NCBI GenBank assembly: GCA_000934455.1
Contig: KN888210.1
Location: 1 to 21,258 of the forward strand
Reading direction: 5' to 3'
From: Apostichopus parvimensis
Taxonomy: Eukaryota; Echinodermata; Holothuroidea; Aspidochirotida; Stichopodidae
DNA: 21,258 nt
The position numbers were made by a program, and so were the translations under genes. The notes beneath the pieces are model-generated. The model did no database searches, had not been told where the DNA came from, and was given only the letters and a program-made list of their open reading frames with translations. This document shows, one piece after another, positions 19,447 to 21,258 of this stretch (positions are counted from its first letter, which is position 1; every line of letters begins with the position of its first letter).

Positions 19447-19470
19447 ACATAGCATTTTGCCATGCGATAC
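19447..19470 (+). repeat. 24-bp dispersed repeat, copy A
   Basis: ACATAGCATTTTGC followed by ATGCGATAC-type sequence matches 21004-21027 at 22 of 24 positions. It may be a fragment of a larger decayed element. Confidence 0.6.
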
Positions 19471-19636
19471 CTGATAATTCACTCCCTGCTATGCAAAGAT
19501 ATATCCCTAACATCTAGAGAGGAAAATTTTAAAAATGGAATACTGTACTGTACGTACAGCGAATTCAAAGTGACCTAAGAGATGGTTGCCGAGTATACAA
19601 TGCAAAGATTTTGTCGTAATAAATTGAACAGTAGCT

Positions 19637-19652
19637 CCTACTGTACAGTAGG
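19637..19652. repeat. 16-bp perfect palindrome built from ACTGTA
   Basis: CCTACTGTACAGTAGG is a perfect inverted repeat containing ACTGTA and TACAGT. It is the longest symmetric form found of the hexamer enriched across the right two-thirds of the window. Confidence 0.85.
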
Positions 19653-20626
19653 TGAGGCTGTGATTGAAAAGTTGAAGTGGTATCTTAAAGTTGAATTGGT
19701 TTAATATTATTAAAGCTATAAATACAGAAGTACATTGCAACTGAAGTATCTATTCGATGTAGTTACAGTGTTAGATAAAGAATCAAACTAAACCTGTATT
19801 GGGTAATTTCATGTACAGTACTGCAATTGTGTGGGAAGATGAAGGGTTTTATATACTTTCACTCAAAACAGTTCATTTTCGGTCGTAAAATTTGCATCGA
19901 GGTTTACGAAGGTGATGTTGATTTGAGGAAAGTTACATTATGGTAGTGCATATTGATGTTTACAAGTAAACAGGTCATCCTCCTATAATCCTACCAGAAA
20001 CATGTTGTATTTGACCTGTAATGCATGTTTTGAAGGACAACGTACAGAGACTGTAGGTGTACATGTAATATGTCTGTTTGGGACTAAGAGATTCTTCACT
20101 TGTTGGGATCAGACCACTTGAAGAATGCAAAATGGACTACATAGCTGGTTATGAACCATATCCTGTTGTGAAGATACAAGGCATGATGAGAACCAGTACA
20201 TTGGTAGGTTAACAACATCCTGGTGCATCGTTACAAAATACTAATAGTAGGGAAGTGATTCAAATCAGCAATGACTTGGTCAAGTATTATTTATAATGAC
20301 CTACTGTCCTGGCCCTTTGTATCTGGCAATGAGAGATAAACTGACCTGTCCATCATTGCTTTTGTCTTCAAAGTTCCCTATAGATAGTTACAGTAGAGCA
20401 GAAAAAAAAGCAGTAAACCTACACTAGTAAAATTCATCACAGATCCTGGCATTGGATTTCATTTTGACAAAAGTCCCAGAAATGTATCCATGAGAAATTA
20501 CCTAACCTGTAGTACTGTTCCTTGGAGCAAGTGACCTACAGTACCTATGCCACTGAGAGTTAGTTGCCTCGTATAGGCTTACAGTATGCTAAAGATATGC
20601 TCATAGAACTTTTTAATACATTTATA

Positions 20627-20732
20627 ACATTCCATCTCTTTCTTCATTCTGTCCCTTCCCTGCTGTAATTTCGTCTGCTCCATCTCTCCTTCTTTACATC
20701 CTTCTCCCCTCAATCTCTTCTGTAGTTTCTAA
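20627..20732 (+). other. Pyrimidine-rich strand-asymmetric tract
   Basis: About 100 bases dominated by C and T, ending in CTCAATCTCTTCTGTAG, which resembles a 3' splice site at 20726. All three frames after it stop within a few codons, so an internal coding exon is unlikely; a terminal UTR exon or plain low complexity remains possible. Confidence 0.5.
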
Positions 20733-21003
20733 GATAAACAGTTAATGTTTAATATAGGGCTACCTGATATATTGGTATAATGGTGACTCTGGTACTGTAC
20801 TGTATTTAGCTAGGTGCCGTACACTTACATTGGAGAATATTTTCTAGATTACGGGGAATAATGAAGTCTTCAAATTTTGTGTAGCAGCTTGAAGTGCAAA
20901 CTGAAGTTTTTTTTTAAAAATGCTATCTTAATTCCCCATGTAAATAGCTACAACTACATGTACAGCGTTTTGGACTTGTGTAGTAAGTTTATAGTCTTAC
21001 TGT

Positions 21004-21027
21004 ACATAGCATTTTGCGATGTGATAC
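21004..21027 (+). repeat. 24-bp dispersed repeat, copy B
   Basis: Second copy of the element at 19447-19470, with two substitutions (ACATAGCATTTTGCGATG...). Confidence 0.6.
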
Positions 21028-21258
21028 TGTATAAATTATACCCCAGATTAGTACTGGACATGCCTTTGGTATATCTCAATATAGTGATTGTCTGTATAGT
21101 TTCATGCACTGTGATGTGAACATTGTTATATTCATGAACTTTTATATTATTTGGTAGTACACCATACAGAGAGATATAGTGTAACACACTAAAATACCAG
21201 GATGTTATGTTATCATGTGTTATAATTACTGTCCATATAGTTTACTAGCCAAGGATCA

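Larger units (their letters stand above)
18701..21258. other. No recognised gene to the right edge
   Basis: AT-rich DNA dense in ACTGTA/TACAGT hexamers. A good acceptor (ATATTCTTGCAG ending at 18747) is followed by a short open frame beginning PGYKFEFVHYALTLSSKL, which ends in a stop without a donor in frame. No KH or Tudor coding sequence was seen. Open frames of 60-85 codons on both strands show no known motif. Confidence 0.5.

Noticed and set aside
1..21258. CRISPR array, bacterial operon, rRNA or intact tRNA genes
   Set aside because: No spaced identical repeats, Shine-Dalgarno-linked gene runs, conserved rRNA blocks or complete cloverleaf were seen; the window is eukaryotic.

Overview
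This is animal (metazoan) genomic DNA: AT-rich, with intron-split genes, long non-coding stretches, a hAT-type MITE and other degenerate repeats. Nothing bacterial or phage-like is visible. The 'taggcct'-rich style, isolated CpG clusters and protein types suggest a marine invertebrate deuterostome, perhaps an echinoderm. That placement is an impression, not a demonstration.

Two gene starts are supportable. On the minus strand at 1055-1156 lies the first coding exon of an autophagy kinase of the ULK1/ULK2 (Atg1) family. It holds the start and the glycine-rich ATP loop, ends at a consensus donor, and the rest of the gene runs off the left edge. On the plus strand at 5766-6538 lies a first coding exon of 257 codons. 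It encodes an N-terminal membrane anchor followed by basic residues, a long acidic low-complexity segment, and an amphipathic helix resembling the PKA-RII-binding helix of AKAPs. The tentative call is an AKAP1-like outer-mitochondrial-membrane anchor. Its later exons (KH and Tudor domains, if AKAP1) were not found in the remaining 14.7 kb.

The two genes are divergent. A CpG-dense patch at about 1561-1771, with a plus-strand TATA box and a downstream consensus donor, could be a shared promoter, the plus transcript crossing a long 5'-UTR intron to an acceptor at 5610. CRE-like and NRF-1-like sites at 3.5-4.0 kb offer a competing promoter position. A second CpG-dense patch at 15.64-15.86 kb holds a tiny candidate first exon (MEPEEPDR) ending in the same phase as the AKAP1-like exon, so it could be an alternative start.

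The rest is intronic or intergenic: a 378-bp hAT MITE with perfect 16-bp TIRs and a perfect 8-bp target duplication (7771-8148), a tRNA-like relic, a degenerate ~31-bp array, several related repeat copies, G-tracts, short tandem duplications, and a strong excess of the hexamer ACTGTA/TACAGT from about 7.2 kb onward. I found no convincing novel multi-gene system.
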